A DNA stretch of 64,000 nt from an uncultured Collinsella sp. (lineage in GTDB: Bacteria > Actinomycetota > Coriobacteriia > Coriobacteriales > Coriobacteriaceae). The DNA lies in contig CAAFZX010000044.1 in assembly GCA_900767675.1 (NCBI GenBank), positions 1-64,000 of the forward strand, given 5' to 3'. The translations under genes were made by a program, and so were the position numbers. The notes under the pieces are model-generated. The model did not search any database. It had not been told where the DNA came from and was given only the letters and a program-made list of their open reading frames with translations. Positions 29,655-36,524 of the stretch are shown here, piece after piece; positions within the stretch are counted from its first letter, which is position 1; each line of letters starts with the position of its first letter.

Positions 29655-30617
29655 CTATTCTACCAACCCGAGCGATTCTGTCAACCTGCGAAGGAACTCG
29701 AGCGCGGAGCGAGCTGCGGCGTCGGGCCCCTTGTCGGGCAGCGCCTCGGTTTCGCCGTCGGCCCTGGCGAACATCTCGGCGAGCTCGGATGCGGCGCGCG
29801 AGCGCGAGGAGCCCTCGGGTACCAAGCCGGAGTGCGCCACGAGCACGGTCGCGACCTCCTGCATGGCCGTATTCCCCATCCACTTCCTCCTGGTCGCCTT
29901 GGGAATCCCCACGGCGGCGACCCTTCGGGAGACGCCGCTGGACGCCGAGCCCCGGGCGGCGCCCCTCTCGGCGAAGCAGTTGATCAGGCACGAGCCGTGC
30001 GCGGCGCAGTTGCGGACGGACTTCACGCGCTTGAGGTCGTAGTGGGAGGCCTCGAGGCGCCTGTCGCCCCATCGCCTGGCGCAGAAGCGCACGAAGTCGA
30101 TGAGGGTGCCGAACGAGGTGAGCTCAAGGAAGGCCCAGACAGGCATGTCGCCGGAGTACTTCGCGTAGAGGCTCGAGCTGTAGGGGCTGCGGCCGCTCGT
30201 CTTGAGTTCGCGCAGGCGGTACTCCCTGTTTGCAGCGGTAAGCGATGCCATGTAGTCGGCCACGATGGCGTAGCCGTCCTCTCCGCGGTCCTCCATCTCG
30301 CGAAGCAGTGTCACCTTCTGGAAGTGCTCGATGTCGAGCGTCATGCCGAGCAGGGCGTGGCGCAGCTCCTGGTCGAGTGCCGCGAGCAGGCGCAGCTGGC
30401 CGAAGTCGAGGTCTACGTAGCGGCCGTCGCGCGGGCCTCCCTCGTATTTCGAGAAGAGTTTGCGGTAGGATGCGAGCTTGAAGAAGTTGCACTTGTCGCG
30501 CAGGTAGTCCGCGGCCTTTTCCTCGGAACACAGCTCGAAGGCTACGCCCTTCTGCTTGATGTGCTCTATCTGCTGCTCGATCGTGAGGATCGGCTTCCTA
30601 TCGTGGGGTTCGGCCAT
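29655..30617 (-). CDS. AbiD/AbiF-like HEPN protein (Abi_2 family)
   Basis: A 320-residue protein with the Abi_2 layout: an N-terminal LTIEQQIEHIKQKGVAFEL helix, the AADYLRDKCNFFKLASYRKLF motif, a central LDIEHFQKVTLL segment, and the HEPN signature Arg202-N-x2-A-His207 in VRNCAAHGSCLIN. The HEPN R-x4-H pair is the catalytic RNase motif shared with Cas13 and many toxins. AGGAG lies 7 bases before the ATG. Family members abort phage infection. Two structured small-RNA-like units follow at its 3' end. Flanked by ICE DNA on the left and chromosome on the right, it is defence cargo. Confidence 0.88.
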   Translation of the reverse strand: MAEPHDRKPILTIEQQIEHIKQKGVAFELCSEEKAADYLRDKCNFFKLASYRKLFSKYEGGPRDGRYVDLDFGQLRLLAALDQELRHALLGMTLDIEHFQKVTLLREMEDRGEDGYAIVADYMASLTAANREYRLRELKTSGRSPYSSSLYAKYSGDMPVWAFLELTSFGTLIDFVRFCARRWGDRRLEASHYDLKRVKSVRNCAAHGSCLINCFAERGAARGSASSGVSRRVAAVGIPKATRRKWMGNTAMQEVATVLVAHSGLVPEGSSRSRAASELAEMFARADGETEALPDKGPDAAARSALEFLRRLTESLGLVE

Positions 30618-31169
30618 GCTCGGTCTCCTGTCATAAACAGTATTGCCTATTTTACCAGCATGTTCTCGACATTCGGTGGAGGCCTCATCGTCGACTCATG
30701 GGTAAGCCGTCTGATACGACTCCCTTTCCCTGTCAGCAGCGCAGTCGCCTGACCTGCGGCTTTGGAATCGCGTTGGAAGCCGCCCGCGACCAATCATTTG
30801 CAGTTGTTGCGAGTGGCTTGCGCGTGATGCTGCGGTTGAGTTTCAGAAACGGGCGATTCCGCCCAATCGGGCACCCGAATCACGGCCGGAAGCTCCTTTG
30901 GGACAAAAACAAAAAATCAATGCCCTGAGTTTGAAAAAAGTTTTGAGGTTGTCCCAACTTTTGTCCCCGAAGCCGACGAAACACGACGTCGCGTCATTTG
31001 ACGGCACGCGTTCCGTTGCGGAGCCGAGGATGCAAGGATGCACGGGGGACGCGCGGGTCGGTATTCGTGGGATACGACTTTGCAAATGTGGTAAAGTTAA
31101 CTTTATCTAACCTATTTGTGCTATCTGCATGAGGTAGAAATATGAGCAGCTCGTTGCGAGGTCGAAATC
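30618..31169. other. Gene-free stretch at the ICE/chromosome transition
   Basis: No supported gene. Seen: the upstream region of the HEPN gene with a TAAAAT -10-like hexamer on the minus strand. GGGACAAAA near 30900 and TTTTGTCCC near 30958 form a long-range inverted repeat around an AT-rich 50-base segment. The 14-bp perfect palindrome TAAAGTTAACTTTA at 31092-31105 lies 65 bases before the methyltransferase gene. The right ICE boundary probably lies in or near this stretch, but no att duplication was found. Confidence 0.45.
31092..31105. promoter_or_regulatory. Palindromic operator-like site TAAAGTTAACTTTA
   Basis: This perfect 14-bp dyad lies about 65 bases upstream of the first methyltransferase start. 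Metal-dependent repressors of the DtxR/Fur kind and MarR-type proteins bind such AT-rich dyads, but no cognate regulator is adjacent. Confidence 0.45.
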
Positions 31170-31787
31170 ATGGGGAGCAGTCAAGATTTCTGGAATAAAA
31201 ACGCCGAGCGGTACGACCGCTTCATGCGTAAGGACACAGCTGCTTACGAGCGGCTGTACGAGCTGATACGGCCTGTGGTGCGGCAAAAAACCGTGCTAGA
31301 GCTGGCTACCGGCACAGGGCTGATTGCGAAAAATATCGTGAACGATGCCAGCCATATCGAAGCTACGGACGCGTCGCCGGAGATGATCGCGGAAGCGCAA
31401 CGGGACAACCGATCCGCCAAGCTGCATTTCTCCGTGCAGGATATGTTTCATCTCCCCTATGCCGACGAGAGCTTCGACGTGATCATCGCGGCCAATGCCC
31501 TGCATATTGTGCCGGAACCGCAGAAGGCCCTCTCCGAGATTCGCCGGGTGCTGAGGGACGACGGAGTTCTGGTTGCGCCCACCTTCACCCACGCGGACAA
31601 CGATTTCTTAGGAAAGCTCAAGGCATTTCTCATGAAACTGGTGGGCTTTCCACTGCGCAGCAAGTGGACGAGCAAAGAATACCTGGCATTTCTGCAGGAA
31701 AACGGTTGGACGGTGCAAAAAAGCACCGTGCTGAAAGCCTCGTTTCCGCTGACGTATGCAGAGTGCGTAAAATCGGAGGGTATTTGA
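31170..31787 (+). CDS. Class I SAM-dependent methyltransferase
   Basis: A 205-residue protein. The SAM-binding motif I is VLELATGTGLIAKNI (about residues 43-57), followed by an acidic motif II (IEATDASPEM), the DMFHLPYADESFDVIIAANALHIV region and the LRDDGVLVAPTF beta-hairpin of Methyltransf_11-type enzymes. The FWNKNAERYDRFM start is typical of UbiE/small-molecule methyltransferases. It directly precedes a gutted methyltransferase and a second intact one, all in the same direction. Base composition is lower in GC than the ICE. Substrate unknown. Confidence 0.85.
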   Translation: MGSSQDFWNKNAERYDRFMRKDTAAYERLYELIRPVVRQKTVLELATGTGLIAKNIVNDASHIEATDASPEMIAEAQRDNRSAKLHFSVQDMFHLPYADESFDVIIAANALHIVPEPQKALSEIRRVLRDDGVLVAPTFTHADNDFLGKLKAFLMKLVGFPLRSKWTSKEYLAFLQENGWTVQKSTVLKASFPLTYAECVKSEGI

Positions 31788-31788
31788 C

Positions 31789-32086
31789 ATGGGAGATAGA
31801 ATCAGGCTCTCCGGCGTGCCGGAGACCATGCTGCAAATCGTTTATGCAAGGGCAAAAGAGAGCCGGGGGCGCGGCGCCATTCACGATGCAAAGGCCGAGG
31901 AAATCATTCACCTGGGGCGTGAAGAGCGGAAAAGCTCTTGCGGCACTGCTGCCGGACTTCCGGTTTGTCGAAGAACATAGTCTTTGCGAAGGAATGGCGT
32001 CGTGTGCGCCGATCTATAAGCTGCTGGACAAGCTGTCTGCTGTGAGGAATATTTCCAATAAGATCGTCGTTCTGGAAAGGGGATGA
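31789..32086 (+). pseudogene. Internally deleted LCM-type methyltransferase remnant
   Basis: From ATG 31789 one frame reads like the N terminus of leucine-carboxyl-methyltransferase (PPM1/TcmP-like) proteins: LSGVPETMLQIVYARAKESRGRG, then AKAEEII. A different frame near the same place continues as the matching C terminus: FTWGVKSGKALAALLPDFR, FVEEHSLCEGMA, then LLDKLSAVRNISNKIVVLE, ending at TGA 32086. About 150-200 residues including the whole SAM-binding core are missing and the two ends are out of frame. The gene is therefore dead. Its flanking methyltransferases are intact. Confidence 0.7.
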
Positions 32087-32092
32087 CAGAGA

Positions 32093-32707
32093 ATGCCATT
32101 TTTCGAGAACACCCGCAAGCCTGTAGGGTTTGGTGGCAAGATCATGGTCTCCATGATGAATCTTGGGCATGGACCTGTGGCGACATGGGGGCTTGAATTC
32201 CTGCATCTTTCACCGGAGGCCAGAGTGCTGGACTGTGGCTGCGGCGGCGGTGCGAACATGAAAAGGCTGCTGAAAAAATGTCCGCATGGTATCGTGAAGG
32301 GCATCGACTATTCGCCCGTCAGCGTGGAGAAGACGAAAAAGGTCAACGAGGCCGCCATTGCAGAGGGGCGCTGCGCCGTCCTGCAAGGCAGCGTGGCAGA
32401 TATGAGCTTTGCGGATGACTGGTTTGATGTCGTCACGGCCTTTGAAACGGTCTATTTCTGGCCGAATCTGCCGGAGTGCTTCCAGGAAGTCTACCGGGTA
32501 CTAAAGCCCGGTGGGACGTTCCTGATCTGCAATGAAAGTAACGGGGATACAAACAAAGATGAAAAATGGACGGACATTATTGGTGGCATGACCATCTATA
32601 AAGGCACCGAACTGAAGACATATCTGGAGCAGGCCGGATTCCGTGACATCCAGATTCACAAGACAAAGAGCTGGTTGTGCGTGACGGGAAGCAAGCAGAA
32701 AGTATAA
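32093..32707 (+). CDS. Class I SAM-dependent methyltransferase
   Basis: A 204-residue protein with motif I VLDCGCGGGANMKRLL (about residues 45-60), GIDYSPVSVEKTKK (motif II) and FDVVTAFETVYFWPNLPECFQEVYRVLKPGGTFLICNE (motifs III-IV). It belongs to the Methyltransf_11/25 group acting on small molecules. AGAGA lies weakly upstream; it starts 7 bases after the pseudogene. The 3' flank (to about 32826) still reads AAEKILEEMGPGVLLTAVC in another frame, which may be a leftover of a further gene. Confidence 0.84.
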   Translation: MPFFENTRKPVGFGGKIMVSMMNLGHGPVATWGLEFLHLSPEARVLDCGCGGGANMKRLLKKCPHGIVKGIDYSPVSVEKTKKVNEAAIAEGRCAVLQGSVADMSFADDWFDVVTAFETVYFWPNLPECFQEVYRVLKPGGTFLICNESNGDTNKDEKWTDIIGGMTIYKGTELKTYLEQAGFRDIQIHKTKSWLCVTGSKQKV

Positions 32708-32841
32708 GGAATGCCGCCGAGAAGATTCTGGAAGAAATGGGACCGGGCGTACTGCTGACCGCGGTCTGCACCATCGACATTAGCAAAAGAGATTTTGGCA
32801 CCTGCCAGCATTCCCTGCGCCGTTGACCCAAGTTTCCCGTA

Positions 32842-32868
32842 GCTCTATCATAGAGCAATACTCTATGA
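32842..32868. promoter_or_regulatory. Operator of the TetR gene
   Basis: GCTCTAT-C-ATAGAGC at 32842-32856 overlaps TCATAGAG-CAATA-CTCTATGA at 32848-32868. The result is three CTCTAT/ATAGAG half sites in a row, 40-60 bases before the TetR start. This is the kind of dyad a TetR dimer uses to repress itself. Confidence 0.7.
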
Positions 32869-32905
32869 ATAAACGCAGGTGGCTAGTCAGGAGGCGAAGC
32901 ACGGC

Positions 32906-33556
32906 ATGACACGCAACGCCGAACGTGACAAACTCGAAGCCGAACGCAGAAAAACCCAGCTCATCGAAGCGGGATTTGAGCTGTTCGCGCGCTACGGTAT
33001 CGAGTCGGTAAGCCTCAGTGCCGTTGCCAAGAAAGCTGACGTAGCCGCCTCCACCATGTACAAGTACTTCCAAAACAAAGCGAGCCTAGCAGTGGCTATC
33101 AGCGCACGCATTTGGAGCGATGTGTGGACGACCTCACGCGAGCAGCAAGGTGCGAACACGCTCGCTCAAATGGACCCCTACCAGCTGTTCGAGTTGTACG
33201 CAAACACCATTATCGGCCTGTACCTTGAGCGCCCGCAGATTCTGCGCTACAGCGCCAACTACAAAACCTATATCTGCCGCGAAAACGTTCCCGAGGGCAT
33301 GCTCGGTGAGCACCTCGACCCCTTGCGTCCCATTGCCGAGCTGTTCCTTGGCAGTTGCAAGGTCGCCGCAACAGGCACCCCCGTGCGCACCGACGTAAGC
33401 CCCGAGAAGATGTTCTCGTTTCTGGCCCTCACCATGCTCACCATGGCCGAGCGCTACGCCCAAGGCCTCGTGTGGACCGAAGTCCCCGAAGGCGCACACG
33501 CCGACGACCTCATGCAGCTCAAAAACTTACTGCTCACCTGGATGAAAGGCGAATAG
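32906..33556 (+). CDS. TetR-family transcriptional regulator
   Basis: A 216-residue protein (ATG 32906; an upstream GTG at 32879 is possible). The N-terminal TetR HTH is clear: LIEAGFELFARYGIESVSLSAVAKKADVAASTMYKYFQNKASL. The C-terminal ligand domain is helical with conserved-looking ILRYSANYKTYIC. AGGAGG sits 11 bases before the chosen ATG. Palindromic half sites just upstream suggest autorepression. The downstream gene in the same direction is broken, so its regulated partner may have been lost. Confidence 0.85.
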   Translation: MTRNAERDKLEAERRKTQLIEAGFELFARYGIESVSLSAVAKKADVAASTMYKYFQNKASLAVAISARIWSDVWTTSREQQGANTLAQMDPYQLFELYANTIIGLYLERPQILRYSANYKTYICRENVPEGMLGEHLDPLRPIAELFLGSCKVAATGTPVRTDVSPEKMFSFLALTMLTMAERYAQGLVWTEVPEGAHADDLMQLKNLLLTWMKGE

Positions 33557-33558
33557 CC

Positions 33559-33740
33559 ATGTGCAATGCGTGCAACGCCCTAACCTGGGACGACGCCAGT
33601 TTTTGACTACCGAGATGATGTTGGACTACCCGGGCATCGCGCTTGACAAGTCCGCCTTGGCCGACCAAGACATCAAAGAGATCCTGGAAGGCGCCGACCC
33701 CTACAGCTGCGCCTTCTTCAACGACGGCTGGATATATTGA
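33559..33740 (+). pseudogene. Frameshifted or truncated gene after TetR
   Basis: A frame opens 3 bases after the TetR stop with MCNACNALTWDDASF and stops at 33606. In the next frame a protein-like tail continues: MLDYPGIALDKSALADQDIK, EILEGADPYSCAFF and NDGWIY, ending at 33740. The tail is compact, acidic and unlike shadow translation. The two pieces look like both ends of one gene with an internal loss. I do not recognise the family. Confidence 0.5.
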
Positions 33741-33758
33741 TATCAGCCGCAGTCCGCT

Positions 33759-34106
33759 CTATCGAGACCCGCCGCGAAGGTACTCCTTGTAGCCTTCGCC
33801 CCAAGCTTGCATCGCGTCGAGAACGGGCTTGAGCGTCTGGCCCAGCTCGGTGAGCGAGTATTCTACGCGCGGGGGTACCTCTGCGAACGCCTCGCGATGA
33901 ACGAGCCCGGTCTCCTCCATGGTGCGCAGGTTGCTCGTCAGGACCTTCTGCGAGATCTTGCCGATCGATCGCTGCAGCTCCTTGAAGCGCATGGTGCCGT
34001 TGAGCGAGAGGTCGCGCAGGATGAGCACCTGCCACTTGTTGCCGATGAGCAAAAGCGTTGTCTCCACTGGGCAGGCAGGCAGGTTCTCCAAAGTCGGTGC
34101 TGTCAT
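33759..34106 (-). CDS. HxlR-family transcriptional regulator
   Basis: This 115-residue winged-helix protein has the HxlR signature: CPVETTLLLIGNKWQVLILRDL near the start, then RFKELQRSIGKISQKVLTSNLRTMEETGLVHRE and a YSLTELGQTLKPVLDAMQAWG end. Cys13 in the PACPVETT motif is the position used for redox or electrophile sensing in relatives. ATG 34106 has GGAGG 10 bases upstream. It is divergent from a NAD(P)-binding oxidoreductase gene, the usual regulator-target pair. Confidence 0.88.
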   Translation of the reverse strand: MTAPTLENLPACPVETTLLLIGNKWQVLILRDLSLNGTMRFKELQRSIGKISQKVLTSNLRTMEETGLVHREAFAEVPPRVEYSLTELGQTLKPVLDAMQAWGEGYKEYLRGGSR

Positions 34107-34267
34107 ATTCGCAAAACCTCCGTCTGCAATCATGCACGTCATTTACATTAGTTTCCTTTTGGTGCTTACAGCACTTTAATGTGCCTACTTTCCATTATAT
34201 ACCTTTGACGCGTATCGTATGAGCTGCAAGGAAAGCAGCGGCGAGTGCCGCAAGTCGAAAGGAAAGT

Positions 34268-34906
34268 ATGATGACCAAGAAGATCGCAGTTGTAGCAGCA
34301 AACGGCAGGGCCGGCAGCCTCATCGTCGAGGAGGCCGTGCGCCGCGGATTCGACGTGACCGCCATCGTGCGCGGTGAGAACAGGACCGCCGCTCAGAACT
34401 CCGTCATCAAGGACGCACTCGAGCTCACAACGGAGGACCTCGAAGGATTCGACGCTGTGGTGGACGCCGTGGGCGGCTGGACGCCCGAGACCATCCCCGC
34501 TATCACCGATGCGGGCATCCACTTGGCTGATGTGCTGGTTGGCACCGATGTGCGCCTGCTCGTCGTGGGTGGCGCGGGCTCGCTGTTCGTCAACCCCGAG
34601 CATACGGTTACCGTCGACATGGGCCCGGATTTCCCCGATGACTGGAAGCCGCTGTCCTCAGCACACGGCAAGGCCCTCGCGCACCTTCGCGCGGCAGATG
34701 ACCTAAAGTGGACCTATATCAGCCCGGCGGCCGACTTCCGGCCCGACGGCGAACGCACCGGCGACTACACCCTGGCGAGCGAAGAGCTCACGCTCAACAG
34801 CCGCGGCGAGTCAACGGTCTCGTACGCTGACTATTCGATCGCTATGGTCGATGAAATCGAGTCCGGTGACCACGTCGCCCAGCGCATCTCGGTTGTGAGC
34901 AAGTAG
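34268..34906 (+). CDS. NAD(P)-binding Rossmann oxidoreductase (NmrA/SDR-like)
   Basis: This 212-residue protein opens with KKIAVVAANGRAGSLIVEEAVRRGFDVTAIVR, a Rossmann first strand with a GxxGxxG-like glycine pattern (NGRAGS). It continues with VVDAVGGW and LLVVGGAGSLFV, as in atypical SDR/NAD(P)H-binding proteins of the YwnB/NmrA type. Start is ATG 34268 or 34271; AGGAAAG fits either. It is divergent from the HxlR gene, so expression is probably induced by quinone- or aldehyde-like stress. It has no catalytic Tyr-x3-Lys that I can place with confidence. Confidence 0.8.
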   Translation: MMTKKIAVVAANGRAGSLIVEEAVRRGFDVTAIVRGENRTAAQNSVIKDALELTTEDLEGFDAVVDAVGGWTPETIPAITDAGIHLADVLVGTDVRLLVVGGAGSLFVNPEHTVTVDMGPDFPDDWKPLSSAHGKALAHLRAADDLKWTYISPAADFRPDGERTGDYTLASEELTLNSRGESTVSYADYSIAMVDEIESGDHVAQRISVVSK

Positions 34907-34921
34907 CTTCATGCCGTTTGG

Positions 34922-34964
34922 GAAACGGGAGGGTCGATGCCAGCCGCGTCGACCCTCCCGTTTC
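34922..34964 (+). terminator. Terminator of the oxidoreductase gene
   Basis: AAACGGGAGGGTCGA pairs with TCGACCCTCCCGTTT across an 11-base loop, 16 bases past the stop codon. The arm ends in TTT. Confidence 0.75.
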
Positions 34965-35043
34965 GTACCGGGGCAACCAGTCTTGTTGCCTAAGTTGTGA
35001 CATCTTAAACAATGGTTGAGTTTCAGAAGGGACGTTTTTGGCA

Positions 35044-35484
35044 CTATCGAGCGTGAGCGTTTTCGTAGGCCTCTTTGATGTCTTCTGGCAAGCCGTCAGG
35101 AATCAGTGCCTTCAGCTCAGCCTCGTTGTTGCTCTGATTCAGTTGCTCGTAGTACCAGCATTTGAACTTCAGCATGTCCAGTGCGCGATTCATGTTCGCG
35201 ATCTCCGACTCCATGTGGGCCTTTCGCTCCTCGAACATGGCCTTGCGTTTGGGGTATGTTGAGGGACCCTCCGCGCACCATTCCATGAACAGCCGGATGT
35301 CCTTGATCTCCATCCCCGCCTTCTTTAGGCATTCGATGACCCGAAGCGCCTCGAGTTCCGTATCGCTGAACCGGCGAATGCCGGACGCCCGTTCCAGCCC
35401 CGGGAACAATCCCTGCTTGTCGTAATATCGCAGCGTAGAAGTGGGCAAGCCGAACATCTCCGACACCTGTCCGATTGTGTACAT
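35044..35484 (-). CDS. MerR-family transcriptional regulator
   Basis: A 146-residue protein with the MerR N terminus MYTIGQVSEMFGLPTSTLRYYDKQGLFPGLERASGIRRF, then a coiled-coil dimerisation helix (about residues 80-120). It lacks the Cys ligands of metal-sensing members, so a small organic inducer is more likely. It is divergent from the carboxymuconolactone-decarboxylase/cupin gene, with a MerR-type promoter between them. Confidence 0.87.
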   Translation of the reverse strand: MYTIGQVSEMFGLPTSTLRYYDKQGLFPGLERASGIRRFSDTELEALRVIECLKKAGMEIKDIRLFMEWCAEGPSTYPKRKAMFEERKAHMESEIANMNRALDMLKFKCWYYEQLNQSNNEAELKALIPDGLPEDIKEAYENAHAR

Positions 35485-35515
35485 GGCTCCTCCGAATAAA
35501 TCTCAAATTCATTCC

Positions 35516-35546
35516 TTGACCTAAAGTCAGGTTTAGGTATTACCGT
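35516..35546 (+). promoter_or_regulatory. MerR-type promoter with 19-base spacer
   Basis: TTGACC at 35516-35521 and a poor -10 TACCGT at 35541-35546 are 19 bases apart, the over-long spacing that MerR activators correct by twisting DNA. The dyad CCTAAA-N6-TTTAGG at 35520-35537 fills the spacer. It drives the gene at 35637-36410. Confidence 0.75.
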
Positions 35547-35636
35547 ATTTTTCGTCAATAGCAATAGGGAATGCAAGGGGTATTCCGGAATACGGAATCA
35601 GATCTGCGTCTAACCATCGACGGGAGGAGATTGATC

Positions 35637-36410
35637 ATGGCAATTAAGCAGACGGCGGGCAGAGATGCCCTGGGGGAGTTCGCCCCCAAATTCGCACAGC
35701 TCAACGACGACGTGCTGTTCGGAGAAGTGTGGAGCAGAGAGAGCGAGCTCTCTCTGCGCGACCGTAGCATAGTGACGGTGGTGACCCTGATGTCACAGGG
35801 GCTGACGGACTCTTCGTTCCAATATCATCTGATGTCCGCAAAAAACAACGGTGTGACTAGGACGGAGATAGCGGAAATCCTTACGCACGCAGCGTTTTAC
35901 GCGGGATGGCCCAAGGCGTGGGCGGCCTTCCGTATGGCGAAAGAGGTCTGGGCGGATGACGATGCCGTCGACGCAAAGGCACGGCACCAAAAGGAGATGG
36001 CCTTTCCCATCGGTGCTCCCAATGACGCATTCGCGAAGTACTTTATCGGGCAAAGCTACCTCGCGCCCCTTTCCACCGAGCAGTTCGGCGTCCACAACGT
36101 GACGTTCGAGCCCGGCTGCCGCAACAACTGGCACGTCCATCACGCCAAGAGCGGCGGCGGGCAGATCCTCGTCTGTGTGGCTGGTCGAGGGTATTACCAG
36201 GAATGGGGTAAACCGGCGCAGGAACTGCACCCTGGCCACGTTGTCAACATCGCTCCGGGCGTGAAGCACTGGCACGGAGCCGCGCCCGACAGCTGGTTCT
36301 CCCATCTCGCGTTGGAGGTACCGGGCGAGGACGCCTCCAACGAGTGGTTGGAACCTGTAAACGACGAGGACTATCTCAAAGCGACCAGGGAACCCGGACT
36401 ATCAAGGTGA
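35637..36410 (+). CDS. Carboxymuconolactone decarboxylase-cupin fusion protein
   Basis: A 257-residue protein with two parts. The N-terminal CMD/AhpD-like domain (about residues 5-110) has SLRDRSIVTVVTLMSQGLTD and EIAEILTHAAFYAGWPKAW. The C-terminal cupin (about 130-245) has metal-ligand-like histidines in WHVHHAKSGGGQILVCVAGRG and HPGHVVNIAPGVKHWHG. CMD-cupin fusions are common next to MerR genes and act on lactones or as peroxidase-like enzymes; the substrate is unknown. ATG 35637 follows GGAGG; the open frame upstream would cross the promoter. Confidence 0.87.
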   Translation: MAIKQTAGRDALGEFAPKFAQLNDDVLFGEVWSRESELSLRDRSIVTVVTLMSQGLTDSSFQYHLMSAKNNGVTRTEIAEILTHAAFYAGWPKAWAAFRMAKEVWADDDAVDAKARHQKEMAFPIGAPNDAFAKYFIGQSYLAPLSTEQFGVHNVTFEPGCRNNWHVHHAKSGGGQILVCVAGRGYYQEWGKPAQELHPGHVVNIAPGVKHWHGAAPDSWFSHLALEVPGEDASNEWLEPVNDEDYLKATREPGLSR

Positions 36411-36449
36411 TGCCGGCCGCCCCATTTCTATAGCGAGGTTCGAGCTAGC

Positions 36450-36486
36450 AAAAAGGCCCAGACGGTAGTTCTGTCTGGGCCTTTTT
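36450..36486. terminator. Bidirectional terminator
   Basis: GGCCCAGAC pairs with GTCTGGGCC around a 9-base loop, with AAAAA on the left and TTTTTG on the right. It serves both the CMD-cupin gene and the convergent parC-like gene. Confidence 0.85.
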
Positions 36487-36524
36487 GTTTTGTTGCGCTC
36501 GGCGCCTGATGAAGAATGATCCCG

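Noticed and set aside
32700..32826. Possible C-terminal gene remnant after the second methyltransferase
   Set aside because: The frame AAEKILEEMGPGVLL... looks protein-like but is short, overlaps the methyltransferase end and matches no family I can name.
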